From: Bacteroidia bacterium
GTDB taxonomy: Bacteria > Bacteroidota > Bacteroidia > Bacteroidales > UBA12481
NCBI GenBank assembly: GCA_026391235.1
Contig: JAPLDV010000195.1
Span: 1-7,382 of the forward strand
DNA: 7,382 nucleotides
Direction: 5' to 3'
Position numbers and translations under genes: made by a program. Each line of letters begins with the position of its first letter. Within the stretch, counting starts at the first letter, position 1. Under the pieces are notes generated by a model, which was given only the letters and a program-made list of their open reading frames with translations, was not told where the DNA came from and did not search any database. Below are positions 6,194-7,382 of this stretch, in pieces.

Positions 6194-7382
6194 TTAATTT
6201 GGAAAAAGTGGAACCGGAAATAATATATCAAGCCTGGAAATTTGTTCTGCCACTATGCACATTGGCAATATTATTATCTATCCTGATCATCTATGGATGG
6301 AGGACAAAGAAGTTAGTGGCAAGGCCGGGCTATTTTAAGAGGTTCAACAGAGTTGTTTTAATTGCTCGCAGGGCTGTTGTGGATAGAATGATTGATGGAT
6401 TAATCGTGCTGGACAATAAAAATCTCGTATTGGATATAAATTCATCAGCTCAGAAAATATTCCGGATTTCATTATCTAAGGTCATAGGTCAGCCTGCTGA
6501 AACTGTTTTCGGGTCGTACTCGGATGTATTGGAGAACCTGAGATATTCTACCCGGAAGCACCAGAATTTACAGATCCAGGTTGGAAGCGATATGTTCTAT
6601 TACCTGCTGGATATTAATCCCTTGTTTAACAATCGTGGCGGAGTTCATGGGAAAATGCTGGTGTTTCATGATATAACTTCATTGAAACTTACTGAATTCA
6701 AGCTTGTTGAAGCCAAAGCCCGCGCCGAACAGGCGGATAATCTGAAATCGGCTTTTCTGGCTAACATGTCACATGAGATAAGGACTCCGATGAACGTTAT
6801 CATCGGTTTCTCCAACTTGCTGAACGATGCTGAGGTAAGCAAGGAGGAACGCAACGAGTTTATAGAACACATCAAGAACAGCGGAAATTCATTGCTTCAA
6901 TTGATTGATGATATTATTGATATATCTAAACTGGATGCCGGCCAGATTGTCCAGGAGAATAGCAGGATTTCCATTACCAGGCTGCTTGCGGAGCTTTTCG
7001 CCTATTTCAACGAAAGCCTTCAGGAGGCTGGCAAGAAAGATGTGCAGCTTCTTGTAAATGGACTCCGGGAAAATGTAGATTTGACTGTTGTGGCTGATGG
7101 GGTAAAGATTAACCGGATCATGCGCCACCTGCTTGCAAACGCTGTAAAATTTACTAGTTCAGGATTTATTGAGTTTGGGGTGAAAACGGAAAGTCCAGAT
7201 GTTTTACTTTTTTCCGTCCAGGACAGTGGAATTGGAATAGCCCGGGAAAAACAGGGAATGATTTTCGAACGCTTCAGCCGGGTCATGACAGGTACCCGAC
7301 AGGAATATGACGGAACGGGAATGGGCCTGGCAATATGCAAGGGTCTGACCGAATTGATGGGTGGCAGGATTTGGGTGGAATC
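6190..7382 (+). CDS. Membrane-anchored PAS sensor histidine kinase (3' end outside window)
   Basis: The visible 397 residues run off the window. Residues 18-36 (FVLPLCTLAILLSILIIYG) form one membrane helix followed by basic residues, so the rest is cytoplasmic. A PAS domain spans about 66-165 (MIDGLIVLDNKN, then VFHDIT). A short coiled linker leads to HisKA with the phospho-acceptor His195 in SHEIRTP. The ATPase domain shows N317 in the N box, DSGIGIA (345-351), IFERF (358-362) and GTGMGLAIC (375-383). It should autophosphorylate and pass phosphate to a response regulator or to a receiver domain beyond the window. A TAA lies directly before ATG 6190 in frame, so the protein cannot begin earlier. 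The linker from membrane helix to PAS resembles that of kinases with a seven-helix membrane sensor, but only one helix is present. No partner regulator is visible. Confidence 0.92.
   Translation, partial: MINLEKVEPEIIYQAWKFVLPLCTLAILLSILIIYGWRTKKLVARPGYFKRFNRVVLIARRAVVDRMIDGLIVLDNKNLVLDINSSAQKIFRISLSKVIGQPAETVFGSYSDVLENLRYSTRKHQNLQIQVGSDMFYYLLDINPLFNNRGGVHGKMLVFHDITSLKLTEFKLVEAKARAEQADNLKSAFLANMSHEIRTPMNVIIGFSNLLNDAEVSKEERNEFIEHIKNSGNSLLQLIDDIIDISKLDAGQIVQENSRISITRLLAELFAYFNESLQEAGKKDVQLLVNGLRENVDLTVVADGVKINRIMRHLLANAVKFTSSGFIEFGVKTESPDVLLFSVQDSGIGIAREKQGMIFERFSRVMTGTRQEYDGTGMGLAICKGLTELMGGRIWVE

Overview
The window looks like a chromosomal segment from a member of the Bacteroidota, probably Bacteroidales or a close relative. 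The evidence is the short RecQ form without a C-terminal HRDC domain, RelA/SpoT and Tex sequences that read like Bacteroidales family members as I remember them, weak or absent Shine-Dalgarno sequences before most genes, and one match to the Bacteroidota promoter element TAnnTTTG. No mobile element, tRNA, rRNA or CRISPR array is visible.

Layout: (1) 2-778 (+), the C-terminal part of a RecQ-family DNA helicase that starts before the window. (2) 816-5339 (+), a tightly packed block: a DnaQ-fold 3'-5' exonuclease, a RelA/SpoT-family alarmone synthetase locus, and the S1-domain transcription accessory factor Tex. Both internal junctions are 4-base ATGA overlaps, so the three loci are probably one transcript; a candidate promoter lies at 785-792. 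(3) 5328-5987 (-), a HAD-family phosphatase that converges on tex and overlaps its end by 12 bases. (4) A 202-base divergent spacer. (5) 6190 to the window end (+), a membrane-anchored PAS histidine kinase cut off by the window, preceded by a possible 30-codon leader ORF and a 10-bp inverted repeat that covers its ribosome-binding region.

The most notable content is the state of the block. The RelA/SpoT locus (1397-3339) is one gene by homology but is broken twice: by an in-frame TAG at 1661-1663, and by a frame change near 2903-2911 that coincides with an apparent loss of several tens of residues between the TGS and zinc-finger regions. Its hydrolase domain had already lost its catalytic residues, while the ppGpp synthetase and TGS domains look intact. 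The adjacent tex gene is open throughout but appears to lack about 45 residues covering the first helix-hairpin-helix unit. The lesions could be real decay, functional remodelling (a split, synthetase-only alarmone enzyme), or assembly error; the sequence alone cannot decide.

I see no clearly new multi-gene system. RecQ and the exonuclease suggest DNA or RNA maintenance, and RelA and Tex suggest stress and transcription control, but nothing here shows that they work as one pathway.
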